DNA of 64,000 bases from Limnothrix sp. CACIAM 69d (GCA_001913845.2 MKGP02000049.1:17404-81403); one strand, 5' to 3'. Counted from the first letter of the stretch, positions 8,725-18,011 are shown. Notes: generated from the sequence alone by a model not told the origin. A program made the numbers and translations.

Positions 8725-9840
8725 ATGCATATTCCCAAACGCGGTAAACATAAAGTCTTCATCGGCATGGCTCCCGGTGTTGGCAAAACTTACCGCATGT
8801 TGGAAGAAGGCCAACAATTAAAAGCAGAGGGCATGGATGTGGTGATTGGGTTATTGGAAACCCACGGCCGCAAGGAAACCGCCGACAAAGCGATCGGCTT
8901 GGAGGTGGTTCCCCCTGCCCAAATTGCTTACCAAAATCGATTGCTACCGGAAATGGATGTGGCGGCCATTTGCGATCGCCAGCCCCAGTTGGTGTTAATT
9001 GATGAGCTGGCCCATACCAATGTGCCCACGAGCGATCGCCCCAAACGCTATCAAGATGTGGAGCTAATTTTGGCAGCGGGAATTGATGTGTTTTCCACGC
9101 TGAATATTCAGCATTTAGAAAGCCTCAATGATCTCGTGACTCAAATTACCGGTGTCGTGATTCGGGAGCGCGTGCCCGATCGAATTCTTGAGGAAGCGAA
9201 TGAGGTGGTGGTGATTGATGTCACCCCTGAAACCTTAGAAGAGCGCCTACAGGATGGGAAGGTTTATGCCCTGGATAAAATTCCCCAAGCGTTGACCAAT
9301 TTCTTTCAGCGTCGCCACCTAATCGCTCTGCGAGAATTGGCATTGCGGGAAGTGGCCGACAACGTTGAAGAACAGGCGATCGACCAGGATTCCAGCACCC
9401 CGTTTTGTAACATTCATGAGCGCGTGTTGGTCTGTGTTTCGACCTACGAGGGATCGATGCGCCTATTACGACGGGCAGCGCGGCTAGCGAATTACATGAA
9501 TGCACCCTTATATAGCTTATTTGTTTGTCCACCTGATCGGTTTTTAAGCAAAAGCGAAGCTCTCCAAATTGAGGGCTGTCAGCGACTTTGTGAGGAGTTT
9601 GGGGGAGAGTTTTTGCAAGTTCAAGCGTCCAACATTCCCCAGGCGATCGCCAACGTGGCCAAAGATTATCGAATTACACAAATTGTGCTGGGCGAAACTC
9701 GTCGATCACGATGGCAATTATTGCTGCGGGGTTCTTTAACCTACCGATTGATGAATCTCCTAACGGAGCAGTCAGTGGATTTGCACATCATGAGTCATGA
9801 CGGCCGCGCTCAACGCTCTCAGAATTCTGCTGAGTCTTGA
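8725..9840 (+). CDS. kdpD: Truncated KdpD (N-terminal KdpD plus USP domain only)
   Basis: The 371-residue protein contains the KdpD N-terminal domain with Walker A GMAPGVGKT (14-22) and Walker B VLIDELAHTNVP, then a universal-stress-protein-like domain (about 235-360, with VLGETRRSRW). It ends there: the four TM helices, GAF and histidine kinase domains of full KdpD (about 900 residues) are absent. Stand-alone short KdpD proteins are known in cyanobacteria, where they are thought to act with a separate kinase or as a potassium/turgor sensor module. No kdpABC genes are in the window. The ORF ends cleanly next to a 121-bp inverted-repeat element. Confidence 0.92.
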   Translation: MHIPKRGKHKVFIGMAPGVGKTYRMLEEGQQLKAEGMDVVIGLLETHGRKETADKAIGLEVVPPAQIAYQNRLLPEMDVAAICDRQPQLVLIDELAHTNVPTSDRPKRYQDVELILAAGIDVFSTLNIQHLESLNDLVTQITGVVIRERVPDRILEEANEVVVIDVTPETLEERLQDGKVYALDKIPQALTNFFQRRHLIALRELALREVADNVEEQAIDQDSSTPFCNIHERVLVCVSTYEGSMRLLRRAARLANYMNAPLYSLFVCPPDRFLSKSEALQIEGCQRLCEEFGGEFLQVQASNIPQAIANVAKDYRITQIVLGETRRSRWQLLLRGSLTYRLMNLLTEQSVDLHIMSHDGRAQRSQNSAES

Positions 9841-9842
9841 TC

Positions 9843-9963
9843 AATACAGCCTTTACCTCAAACGATTGGTACGTCAGAGCGCAAATGATACGAAGCTGTT
9901 AGTCGGTGAGCAATGCCCACCCTACAGTCCGCTGTACTTATTAAGCGAGGTAAGGGCTGTATT
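9843..9963. mobile_element. 121-bp miniature inverted-repeat element (type D)
   Basis: Ends are aatacagcctttacctc (9843-9859) and the reverse complement of aatacagcccttacctc (9947-9963), 16 of 17 matching. The interior includes ggtgagcaatgcccaccct, a sequence of a kind often dispersed in cyanobacterial intergenic DNA. It starts 3 bp after the kdpD stop. Confidence 0.65.
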
Positions 9964-10048
9964 TTCCACGGGGTTTCCGGTTTTCAGCGTGGGAATTTTT
10001 GGGCAATTTTCCCGGTCACGCATTTCCCACAGGGCCGCTAGGTTGGGA

Positions 10049-10669
10049 CTAATTTTTGGGGAAACTACGACTCGTTTCCTCAGAAATATCTTCGGTAATC
10101 AGAATTTCTTGATCAATGACGCGAAACACCAACCGCTGGTTAGCCACACTGTTCAGGGGCTGATCGCGAGCCATCGCGGACTGGAACAGGGTGCAGGTCA
10201 CCACCGCTTGGGAGCGATCGGGCGCAATCTCAATCACCAAATCTTCATAGCGAACGGCGGTTATGCGCATTTGGGGATAGGCTAGCTCCAGCAAATCTCG
10301 AATTTGTTGGCGACCGTCCAGCCGAATCATCTGAGATCCTCCGGCGAGGTTCACCGTTGCCCGAATTGCCGCATTGGGTGCATAGAAGCTGACGATCGCC
10401 TCAATATCTTGGTTTTTGATGGCGGCCAGCAGCCCTTCCAGGCGCGATCGAACCTGATTTTCGGTCAACTCCACGGGTGAACGCATCCGGGGTGGCGTTC
10501 GGGGTGGCATTTGGGGGCGCTCCGGTTGTGTCTCGGCCCGGTGGGGCTGAGTGAGGGTGGCGGCCACGGACTGCGGGCAAGCTATTGCTCCGCTTCCGAT
10601 CGCGCCCATTACCGCGCCAAGGATCGCCACTCGCAACCGCTGCCATACCTGTGCCATGCTTGGATCCAT
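10049..10669 (-). CDS. Exported NTF2-like (SnoaL/DUF4440-type fold) protein
   Basis: The 206-residue product has an N-terminal signal peptide (hydrophobic VAILGAVMGAIGSGAIA, likely cleavage near SVAA), a Pro/Arg-rich linker, and a domain from about residue 70 (LEGLLAAIKNQDIEAIVSFYAPNAAIRATV) typical of the NTF2-like cone fold. The function is unknown; these domains bind small ligands or act as cystatin-like partners. ATG 10669 is preferred because ggaagga lies 9 bases upstream; an in-frame TTG at 10675 is the alternative. Confidence 0.7.
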   Translation of the reverse strand: MDPSMAQVWQRLRVAILGAVMGAIGSGAIACPQSVAATLTQPHRAETQPERPQMPPRTPPRMRSPVELTENQVRSRLEGLLAAIKNQDIEAIVSFYAPNAAIRATVNLAGGSQMIRLDGRQQIRDLLELAYPQMRITAVRYEDLVIEIAPDRSQAVVTCTLFQSAMARDQPLNSVANQRLVFRVIDQEILITEDISEETSRSFPKN

Positions 10670-10707
10670 AATCAAAATTCCTTCCCCTTGAATCGTTGTT
10701 AGCGTCT

Positions 10708-10770
10708 AGTTTGGGATCGAGTGTTTTGGGATCTAATTGTTTGGGATCTAGATTTTTGGGTTTGGTTGAA
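10708..10770. repeat. Degenerate 16-bp tandem array (tttgggatct) upstream of the NTF2-like gene
   Basis: Repeats of ttgggatc with 15-16 bp spacing occur four times between 10711 and 10765, in the short region between the divergent NTF2-like and TPR genes. Confidence 0.7.
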
Positions 10771-10830
10771 TTGAGTTGAGTTTAGTTCCCCCATCCCTTG
10801 CTGCAACGGCCATCGTAGGTTCGATCGCCC

Positions 10831-12018
10831 ATGAGTCGTCCTCCCGAAATCGATCGCGTGATCGAAGCCTTTAAAAACAAGGACTATCGCACCGCCGCCC
10901 GGTTGCTGAATCCACTGCTCACCAGCCACCCGCGCGATCCTTGGGTGCAACTCTACGCGGCGCGGCTCCATGAGCTGGCGGGGCGACCGACGGTGGCGGA
11001 ACCCATTTATCGAGAACTGCTGAGAAACACCACCAACCCCAATCCCAAGATTTTGGCCCAAGCTCGCCAGGGGTTGCAGCGCTTGGAAACGGCCGATCGC
11101 ACCCAGCGCCAAGCCGCCATTACCCAAGCCCGAGCCGCCGCCAGCCAAGCTGTCCGTCAAGGCACGCACCCGGGCGATCGCCCCCAAAAACCCGCCCACG
11201 GCATTTTAATTTTGGAGCCGATCGCCCCGGACGATCGCCCGGAAGCGGCGAAACAATTTGCCCGCATTTTTGACTTAGATCCCTACACCGCCCGAATGCA
11301 GTTGCCCAGCCGCGATTGGCGGCTCTATCGCACCGGCCTCTTGGGAGAGCTGCAAGTCTATGCGGAAGCCCTCCAATCACACCAAATTCCCTGCTTTTGT
11401 GTGGATGAAAAAGCGGTACAAGCCGTCAAAACTTTCACCATCAAGCATTTCCAATCCGTTGATCCAGACCCGATCGTGATTTGCGAAAACGATCGACACC
11501 AGTTGGGAACCTTGGCTTTTCGGTGGGCAGAGGTGAGCCAGCGCGTGTTAGGAGCCGTGCCCGTGGTGGAATCGGTGATTGATTTGAATGCACGCGGTCA
11601 AATTGTGCGCCGAGATCAAACCCAAGATTGGGTTCCTCTTGTGGATTTGCACTTGCCCGATCGGGGCTGCATTTTGCGCCTTTGCGAAAGTGCCTATCAG
11701 TTCGATCGGGGCGTGGCCTTTGCACCCATGGGATTTTCGCCCAACTCCTTTGTGCAGGAATTGGATGACGGTCGCCCCACCCGGCGCACCCAATGGAACG
11801 CCCTCGTGACCTTTGTGGCTCAACAAACCCCGATCGCCCGGGTGTTTGATCGGTTCACCGGCTTTGCGGAAACAGCCTTGGATTACCGAGAATTACTCGA
11901 TCGGCTCAATCCCCAAGTCCCTGTTCCTCGCCGCAACGCCCAGCCCATGCGCGAAGATGCCGCCTTCGCCCTTTACAGCCGCGTCAGCTTCTGCCGTCTT
12001 AACTCTCCGATTCGCTAG
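10831..12018 (+). CDS. TPR-containing protein of unknown function
   Basis: The 395-residue protein begins with two tetratricopeptide-like helical repeats (IEAFKNKDYRTAARLLNPLL and PWVQLYAARLHELAGRPTVAEPIYRELL), then a charged linker and a C-terminal domain of about 270 residues (from HGILILEPIAPDDRPEAAKQFARIF) that I do not recognise. It looks like a cyanobacteria-restricted conserved protein with no TM segments or signal. Its 3' end overlaps the convergent nuclease-family gene by 20 bp. Confidence 0.78.
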   Translation: MSRPPEIDRVIEAFKNKDYRTAARLLNPLLTSHPRDPWVQLYAARLHELAGRPTVAEPIYRELLRNTTNPNPKILAQARQGLQRLETADRTQRQAAITQARAAASQAVRQGTHPGDRPQKPAHGILILEPIAPDDRPEAAKQFARIFDLDPYTARMQLPSRDWRLYRTGLLGELQVYAEALQSHQIPCFCVDEKAVQAVKTFTIKHFQSVDPDPIVICENDRHQLGTLAFRWAEVSQRVLGAVPVVESVIDLNARGQIVRRDQTQDWVPLVDLHLPDRGCILRLCESAYQFDRGVAFAPMGFSPNSFVQELDDGRPTRRTQWNALVTFVAQQTPIARVFDRFTGFAETALDYRELLDRLNPQVPVPRRNAQPMREDAAFALYSRVSFCRLNSPIR

Positions 12019-12520
12019 TCGGTTCACCTTGGAAACGATTGCCCCGCTCTGAGAAATCCTCCGGGCGTAAATTAGCGAGAAAGTCCCGAAAAGCGGCTTG
12101 CTCGGCCTCGTCCGCGTCCCGATCGACCGGCACCGAAGCATCGGCAATCACCTCCTCCATCACCCAAATGGGGCTATCGGTGCGCAGGGCCAGGGCGATC
12201 GCGTCGCTTGGGCGCGCATCAATATCCTTTTGCACATCCCCTTGCCGCACACAGAGCACCGCATAGAACGTGCCATCTTGCAGCGAATGGACAATCACCT
12301 TCTCCAGGGTCATTTCCCAAGCCTGGAGCAGATTCGCCATCAAATCGTGGGTGAGCGGGCGCGGCGGTGGCCGATCCTCCATGGCACTGATGATCGCCTT
12401 GGCTTGATCCGGCCCAATGTAGATCGGAAGGGCACGCCGATCGGCCGTATCTCGAAGCAACACGATCGGCGTGCGGCTCGCCGCATCCAATGCAATTCCC
12501 GCAACCTTCATTTCCACCAT
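11999..12520 (-). CDS. Bifunctional nuclease family protein (DUF151)
   Basis: The DUF151/BFN core is clear: MVEMKVAGIALDAASRTPIVLLRD, ALPIYIGPDQAKAI, THDLMANLL, and DARPSDAIALALRTDSPIWV. Members have been reported as nucleases in plants, and bacterial homologues are uncharacterised. The ATG at 12520 gives 173 residues and the family's usual N-terminus; an in-frame TTG at 12571 would add 17 residues. An acidic tail (DRDADEAEQAAF) follows the core. It lies downstream of the rbc operon terminator. Confidence 0.88.
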   Translation of the reverse strand: MVEMKVAGIALDAASRTPIVLLRDTADRRALPIYIGPDQAKAIISAMEDRPPPRPLTHDLMANLLQAWEMTLEKVIVHSLQDGTFYAVLCVRQGDVQKDIDARPSDAIALALRTDSPIWVMEEVIADASVPVDRDADEAEQAAFRDFLANLRPEDFSERGNRFQGEPTSESES

Positions 12521-12620
12521 AGACCCAGCATCCGTAGCATCCGTGAGCGATTGACCGGTATTCGCCTTCAAGCCTGTTCTCAGTATGCCCTGCCAATCGG
12601 CGGGATTACGGAAAAAACCC

Positions 12621-12658
12621 GCAGAAAAACAAACAGGGGCGAGTCAACCTCACCCCTG
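12621..12658 (-). terminator. Rho-independent terminator of the rbc operon
   Basis: On the minus strand a 10-bp stem CAGGGGTGAG/CTCGCCCCTG with loop GTTGA is followed by TTTGTTTTTC. It lies about 70 bp after the rbcS stop. Confidence 0.85.
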
Positions 12659-12726
12659 CTGCTCATTCAGAATGACCACTTTAGCCGCTAACGATCTCGA
12701 TCGCGCTAGCTAGCTCCCACCGCGAC

Positions 12727-13062
12727 TTAGTAGCGGCTCAGGTTAGGACGGTGCACAATGAAGCCCACCGATTGGCACTGCTTGATGTTGTCGAAGCCCA
12801 CAACGCGGATGTAGCAGTTGCCATATTCCGAGCGGCAAGCTTGCACTTCGGTCAACACTTCTTGCACCGAACGCGCGTTGAACAGGGGCAACTTCCACAT
12901 CGTCCAGTAGTACACCTCGGGATCCGAGTTCTCGTTGAACTCAACACCGGGGATGTAGCCCTGGTCGATCATGTACTGGATTTGCTTGGCGATCTGTTGG
13001 TCGCTGAGGGGAGGCAGATACGAGAAGGTCTCAAAACGACGCTCTTTGGGCAGAGTCTTCAT
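12727..13062 (-). CDS. rbcS: Ribulose bisphosphate carboxylase small subunit
   Basis: The 111-residue form IB small subunit caps the L8 core of Rubisco in the carboxysome. Signature stretches are [48 protein letters not shown] and VGFIVHRP. The ATG at 13062 matches the family N-terminus, with ggag upstream; a TTG 15 bp further up is unlikely. It is third in rbcL-rbcX-rbcS and is followed by the operon terminator. Confidence 0.98.
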   Translation of the reverse strand: MKTLPKERRFETFSYLPPLSDQQIAKQIQYMIDQGYIPGVEFNENSDPEVYYWTMWKLPLFNARSVQEVLTEVQACRSEYGNCYIRVVGFDNIKQCQSVGFIVHRPNLSRY

Positions 13063-13156
13063 GCCAGTTGTCTCCAAACGGGGCGAAGAGAAAAAACTTC
13101 AACGAATGCAATTCGAATGCGATTCACTCATCCCGTGGCTAATTCCAGGAGTGGAA

Positions 13157-13564
13157 TTAATCATCGATCGAGTGGTCACCCGATCGCCGCTCCGATTCCA
13201 GGAGCCGATCGGGTTCCTCAGCCAAAACCAGTTGTGTTAGCCGTTCGAGGTGCTGGCGGCGGAGATGGCCATTGGACTTTTGAACCCCTTCACGCACCAT
13301 CTCCGGCAAATAGTCAGTCACATCACTGACCAACTCATCGCGCACCGTCATCAGACGAAAGGCCAAATCCGGATCAACGGTCAGCAGTGATTGCAAATAG
13401 GCTTCCCCATCCTGCAAATTGCTCTCCGCCGAAAACCGATGCAGCCAAACCGCCTTGGGGGGATTAGTTTCATGTAGTTGCGCGAGGACAGTCCGCATTG
13501 CCTGGTAGGTCAAATAGCTTTGCAGCGTTTTGGCCGTATCCTTGGCAATTTGCTTGAGATCCAT
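13157..13564 (-). CDS. rbcX: Rubisco assembly chaperone RbcX
   Basis: RbcX is a homodimeric chaperone that binds the C-terminal peptide of RbcL (EIKFEFE-type) and promotes L8 assembly before RbcS joins. The 135-residue product shows the family N-terminus MDLKQIAKDTAKTLQSYLTYQAMRTVLAQL, with YLTYQ lining the binding groove, and ETNPPKAVWLHRFS. The tail after about residue 110 is variable and charged. It sits between rbcL and rbcS, its usual place in many cyanobacteria. Confidence 0.97.
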   Translation of the reverse strand: MDLKQIAKDTAKTLQSYLTYQAMRTVLAQLHETNPPKAVWLHRFSAESNLQDGEAYLQSLLTVDPDLAFRLMTVRDELVSDVTDYLPEMVREGVQKSNGHLRRQHLERLTQLVLAEEPDRLLESERRSGDHSIDD

Positions 13565-13698
13565 ACGCAGCCTCCGCGATCGCCCAACGTTCTCACGATG
13601 CTAGACGATCGCAGCTTCAGAAACCGCTACCGGCTTACCGATTTCCATCGGTGCGCGGCTTCTCCCTCGATCGGCCAATCAACCGGCTCGCCGCATCA

Positions 13699-15123
13699 TC
13701 AGACGGTATCAACCGCCTCGAACTCGAACTTGATTTCCTTCCACAGTTCCAGGGCCACAGCCAGGTCAGGAGACCAGCGAGCAGCCTCACGCAGGATGTC
13801 GCCACCTTCACGCAACAGGTTGCGGCCTTCGTTACGGGCTTGGACGCAAGCTTCCAAAGCCACGCGGTTCGCCGTTGCACCCGGAGCGTTACCCCAGGGG
13901 TGACCCAGCGTACCACCGCCGAATTGCAGCACCGCGTCATCGCCGAAGATGTCAACCAGTGCGGGCATGTGCCACACGTGGATCCCACCCGAAGCCACGG
14001 CCATCACGCCCGGCATCGAAGCCCAGTCTTGGGTGAAGTAGATCCCACGGCTGCGGTCTTGCTCGATGTAGTTTTCGCGCAGCAAGTCCACAAAGCCCAG
14101 GGTTACGGCTTGGTCGCCTTCCAACTTACCGACCACCGTACCGGTGTGGATGTGGTCACCACCGGACATCCGCAAGCACTTCGACAGCACGCGGAAGTGG
14201 ATCCCGTGGTTCTTTTGACGGTCGATTACCGCGTGCATGGCGCGGTGGATGTGCAGCAGCACGCCGTTGTTGCGGCACCAGTGCGACAGGGTGGTGTTGG
14301 CGGTGAAGCCAGCCGTCAAGAAGTCATGCATGATAATGGGCATTTCGAGTTCTTTAGCGTACTCGGCCCGCTTCAGCATTTCTTCGCAGGTGGCAGCGGT
14401 CACGTTCAGGTAGTGACCCTTGATTTCGCCGGTTTCCGCTTGGGCCTTGTGAATGGCATCAGCCACAAACAAGAAGCGATCGCGCCAGCGTTGGAAGGGC
14501 TGCGAGTTGATGTTTTCGTCGTCCTTGGTGAAGTCCAAGCCGCCGCGCAGACATTCGTAAACGGCACGACCGTAGTTCTTCGCCGACAGACCCAGTTTGG
14601 GTTTGATGGTGCAACCCAGCAGGGGACGACCGTACTTGTTGATCCGATCGCGTTCTACCTGGATCCCGTGCGGGGGGCCTTGGAAGGTCTTCAGGTAAGC
14701 GACAGGAATCCGCAGGTCTTCCAGACGCAGCGCTTTCAGGGCCTTAAAGCCAAAAACGTTACCCACCAGCGAGGTCAGCAGGTTGGTAACGGAGCCTTCT
14801 TCAAACAGATCCAGCGGATAAGCGATGTAGGCAATGTATTGGTTGTCTTCACCGGGAACCGGCTCTAGATCGTAGCAACGACCCTTGTAGCGATCGAGGT
14901 CGGTCAGCAGGTCAGTCCACACAGTGGTCCAAGTCCCGGTCGAGGACTCAGCGGCCACGGCTGCCCCAGCTTCTTCCGGGGGAACGCCCGGTTGCGGGGT
15001 CATGCGGAACGCAGCCAAAATATCAGTATCTTTCGGCGTGTAGTCCGGCGTGTAATAGGTCAGCTTGTAGTCTTTTACGCCAGCGTCGTAGCCAGCTTTT
15101 GATTGCGTCTGTGCGTAAGCCAT
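13699..15123 (-). CDS. rbcL: Ribulose bisphosphate carboxylase large subunit, form IB
   Basis: RbcL fixes CO2 or O2 onto RuBP. The 474-residue protein has the form IB pattern [16 protein letters not shown], carbamylated lysine in [11 protein letters not shown] (K200 here), [13 protein letters not shown], loop-6 region [10 protein letters not shown] and the C-terminal [12 protein letters not shown] recognised by RbcX. ATG 15123 ([15 protein letters not shown]) is the standard start; the frame is open to 15204 but the extra residues have no counterpart. A long leader with an NtcA-type box lies upstream, and rbcX and rbcS follow in the same direction. Confidence 0.99.
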   Translation of the reverse strand: MAYAQTQSKAGYDAGVKDYKLTYYTPDYTPKDTDILAAFRMTPQPGVPPEEAGAAVAAESSTGTWTTVWTDLLTDLDRYKGRCYDLEPVPGEDNQYIAYIAYPLDLFEEGSVTNLLTSLVGNVFGFKALKALRLEDLRIPVAYLKTFQGPPHGIQVERDRINKYGRPLLGCTIKPKLGLSAKNYGRAVYECLRGGLDFTKDDENINSQPFQRWRDRFLFVADAIHKAQAETGEIKGHYLNVTAATCEEMLKRAEYAKELEMPIIMHDFLTAGFTANTTLSHWCRNNGVLLHIHRAMHAVIDRQKNHGIHFRVLSKCLRMSGGDHIHTGTVVGKLEGDQAVTLGFVDLLRENYIEQDRSRGIYFTQDWASMPGVMAVASGGIHVWHMPALVDIFGDDAVLQFGGGTLGHPWGNAPGATANRVALEACVQARNEGRNLLREGGDILREAARWSPDLAVALELWKEIKFEFEAVDTV

Positions 15124-15649
15124 AACGTCCCTTCCTAAGAACTGCTTCGTCGATCGAGGGTCGGCGAAAGTGGTGGGCGATTGAGAGATCAGCAGCGTCT
15201 TCACAGCAGAATCTTGCGAAGCCCCTTAGATCTTGGAGCTTCGCAAACCGAGGAATGCGAACCGCATTATGCAAATTGCATTATTTTCGATGAATCGGCG
15301 CTTAGACGAGCGATCAAGCAGCTAGAAATCCGAGAGAAGCAGTTTCTTCAAAGGTGACGGTCGAGACGATACCGCCAACGGGCTGCACTCTCGCGAAGTT
15401 GTAGCCGAATTGCCCAAAAAAAATATATCAGGAAAGGTATAGCTAGAACTTTGCAAATACTTTGGGATCTTATGAATTTTCGTAATTAACGTTACGGTTC
15501 GTAGCAAAGGCGATCGAACATTGGGAGCGAGAAAACGGGGCAAAGGGGCACAGCGCAAGCCAGCGGAGCCAAACTCTGGCCAACAAAGGGGGGATCTTGC
15601 CCCGGTCTTGGGGGCGATCGATTGGGGCAAATGGCAAGATGTCAAAAGA
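15124..15649 (-). promoter_or_regulatory. rbc operon leader and promoter region
   Basis: This 526-bp gap has no gene. It contains a GTA-N8-TAC box at 15482-15495, A/T-rich DNA at 15418-15480 (including a TATACC hexamer on the minus strand) and a long potential 5' leader before rbcL. I could not fix a transcription start or an attenuator hairpin by eye. Confidence 0.6.
15482..15495. promoter_or_regulatory. NtcA-type binding site (GTA-N8-TAC) upstream of rbcL
   Basis: The sequence gtaattaacgttac matches the GTAN8TAC consensus exactly. NtcA is the global nitrogen regulator of cyanobacteria and has been reported to bind upstream of rbcL in Anabaena. The site is about 360 bp before the rbcL start codon. 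Confidence 0.55.
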
Positions 15650-17983
15650 TTACGATCGGCTGAGTAGTTGCTGCCATTGACTGAGGGCCAACTCTGTCCA
15701 GAGCCAATTCTGCGCCAAAACGGGGGGCTGAAACTGGCTGCCAGCGTTGGCTTGCACCTGATCGCGGTAGCGAATGGCCTGTTGCAGGGCTGCGGAGTCG
15801 TTGTTTTGTTGGGCCCGGGCCTGGGCCACCAGCGCCAGGCCCGCTTGGGCGGTGAGGGCCAAGTTATCGCTGAGGATGGCTCCGTCAGCAGTTTGGGTGA
15901 GGTTCAGGGATTCGGCAAAGGCTTGCTCAGCCCGATCGAGGGTTTGGGTCTGAAAATGCGCAAACCCTAAGGCCAGGTGATAGCGCGGATCATTGGGGTT
16001 CTGTTGAATGGCCAGCTCCCAAAACCGTTGGGCATCGTTGAAGCTATAGTCCGGTTGCTGCTGGCGTGCCAGTTGCCAGGTCACCCGCCCGCGCAAAAAG
16101 AGGGTTTCGGCGGTGTCTTGGCTGTTGGGGAGGGTTTGCAGCACGTCCCGGGCAATGGCGGCAGCGTTGCGGTTGGGGGCCAGCAGGGCTTCGATCGCCT
16201 GCACAGCGGTGGGGAGTTGCTGTTGGCGCAAGGCTTGCAGGGCGATCGCCTGCACCGTTTCCGTATCGGTGCTGTTCCAATCGTTTGGCGGATTCAGGGA
16301 TTGGGCGATCGGGGCGGTGGGTTGGGGCGTTGGCTGCGATCGGGTTCCTGACCGGGCCCCCGTCCACCATAGGCCACCAGCTCCCAACAGCACGGCCAAG
16401 GCTCCGGCCACTAACCAAGATTGGGGCACGGTGACGGCCTTGGCAGCCCCCGATCGGGCAGCGTTGTCCGCGTCGGCGGATCCCAGGTCAAACCGAGGGT
16501 GCGATCGATCTGCCCACGCAGTGGCTGCGGCCGCCGGTAAGTTGCCCTGCTCGTTCTGGCTACTTTGGCCATTGGAGCCATGCTGGCTGCGGCTTGTGTC
16601 CGGGCGATCGCCCCCTACGGCATTCGAGGGTGATCGCGCCACCAGTTCCTCCAAATTCACCGCCATGGTTTGGTCAGCCCACTGATCATCCGCTAGCTGC
16701 TCATCGGCCAGACCCTTGAGGGGCATTGGGGGCCGCAACCCCGATTCATCGGGCGATCGCGGAGTGGTGGGCAGTGGCTCGCCGTTGGGAATTAAGGGCG
16801 ATCGCCCCGGCAGCGAGATGGGTACACCCGCCGCAAATAGCAGCCCGTCAAAATCGGGATGCAAATACAAAATGGGCAAGGCCCAATAGAACTGTGCTGA
16901 ACCATAGGTGGAAACCAACCCCTGACGCATTCGGCTGGTGGCTAAATCGAGGGAATAGTCCGAACGCAGGTTGCGATAAAACAACTGCATCAGAGTAATC
17001 GCCACATCGTCGGGAATTTGCTCCGACATGGCCAGCACCCCCGGCACACCGCGCCGCATCAGGGCCGCCGCCAACGTGTCCGCATCGGTTTCCGGCGCAT
17101 CTGATCGATAAACCGGCGAGTCGCTGCCCCGACAAGAATTCAAAAAAGCCAGCCACACGCCGTTATTCACCAACAGCCCCGCCAAGTCGTTGCCCGCCAA
17201 GGGTTCCGCCAGGCCCGTGCGCCGATTCACCAAGTGCAAACTGCCCCCATCGGGGCCCGGGTCGCTGTGGCCGGCGTAGTGAAACACATGGTATTGCCCC
17301 TGTTCGAGGGCATGGGTGAGCTGTTCTCGATCGGGCTGATCCAGCACATCGATTTCCATGTGGGCGGTGGTTTGTTGCAGCTCTTGGCGCAACCGCCCCA
17401 CTTCTTGCTCCACGGCTAAGGCCGCTTGGTCGTCGGGAGCCGCCAGGGCCACCAAAATTCGCAATGAGTCTGAACGGCGCAGGGTCAGCCGCCGCGCATC
17501 AAAGCTACCGGAGCGGCCAAACTGCGATCGATAGCGAGAAAAGGTGATGTCCGTGCCCGTGGTCAACAGTCGCCCATCGCCATAGAGCGCTTCCCAGGGT
17601 AATTGCAGCAATCGATCGCCCCGCAGTCCCAACCGCAAATGCAGTGCCGCATCTTGGCTATCGGCCACGCTTTGGGCAGAAATCCATCGATCGCGAATGG
17701 AGCCTTGAAATAAAGCGCTGTATAGCTGTTCTCCCAAGGCCACCAGGCTGGCCAGGCGCTCATCGGTTGCTGGCTCCGTGCGAAACAGATCCCACAACGG
17801 ATCCGCCATCAACCGTTCCGCCTGCACCAACCATTCCCCGATCGGCCAAATGGCTTGCTCTTCCGCCAACATCACTCCCTTAGGCGCTCGTTCCGTGCGA
17901 ATCAACACCCGATCGTCCCCACCCAACGGCGTAATCGACAGGTGAAATTCCAAGACGGCTTTGGCGATCACGGAAGTCGGCAT
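15650..17983 (-). CDS. CHAT-domain protein with TM anchor and TPR tail
   Basis: The 777-residue protein has an N-terminal effector-associated region (1-150), a CHAT (caspase-like) protease domain with the catalytic pair in YHVFHYAGHSD (His) and AFLNSCRGSDS (Cys), a long low-complexity linker (about 390-520), one TM helix (SWLVAGALAVLLGAGGLWW) and TPR-like repeats to the end (NPNDPRYHLALGFAHFQTQTLDRAEQAFAESL). Both catalytic residues are present. CHAT proteins are common in filamentous cyanobacteria; functions are largely unknown, some being in defence or cell death. It stands alone, upstream of rbcL. Confidence 0.85.
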   Translation of the reverse strand: MPTSVIAKAVLEFHLSITPLGGDDRVLIRTERAPKGVMLAEEQAIWPIGEWLVQAERLMADPLWDLFRTEPATDERLASLVALGEQLYSALFQGSIRDRWISAQSVADSQDAALHLRLGLRGDRLLQLPWEALYGDGRLLTTGTDITFSRYRSQFGRSGSFDARRLTLRRSDSLRILVALAAPDDQAALAVEQEVGRLRQELQQTTAHMEIDVLDQPDREQLTHALEQGQYHVFHYAGHSDPGPDGGSLHLVNRRTGLAEPLAGNDLAGLLVNNGVWLAFLNSCRGSDSPVYRSDAPETDADTLAAALMRRGVPGVLAMSEQIPDDVAITLMQLFYRNLRSDYSLDLATSRMRQGLVSTYGSAQFYWALPILYLHPDFDGLLFAAGVPISLPGRSPLIPNGEPLPTTPRSPDESGLRPPMPLKGLADEQLADDQWADQTMAVNLEELVARSPSNAVGGDRPDTSRSQHGSNGQSSQNEQGNLPAAAATAWADRSHPRFDLGSADADNAARSGAAKAVTVPQSWLVAGALAVLLGAGGLWWTGARSGTRSQPTPQPTAPIAQSLNPPNDWNSTDTETVQAIALQALRQQQLPTAVQAIEALLAPNRNAAAIARDVLQTLPNSQDTAETLFLRGRVTWQLARQQQPDYSFNDAQRFWELAIQQNPNDPRYHLALGFAHFQTQTLDRAEQAFAESLNLTQTADGAILSDNLALTAQAGLALVAQARAQQNNDSAALQQAIRYRDQVQANAGSQFQPPVLAQNWLWTELALSQWQQLLSRS

Positions 17984-18011
17984 AGGACAAGGGCGCTACA
18001 GCGGGCGAACA

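Noticed and set aside
13651..14868. A 405-codon open frame antisense to rbcL
   Set aside because: It lies wholly over rbcL, has no family motif and no ribosome binding site, and is explained by the GC-rich third positions of rbcL.
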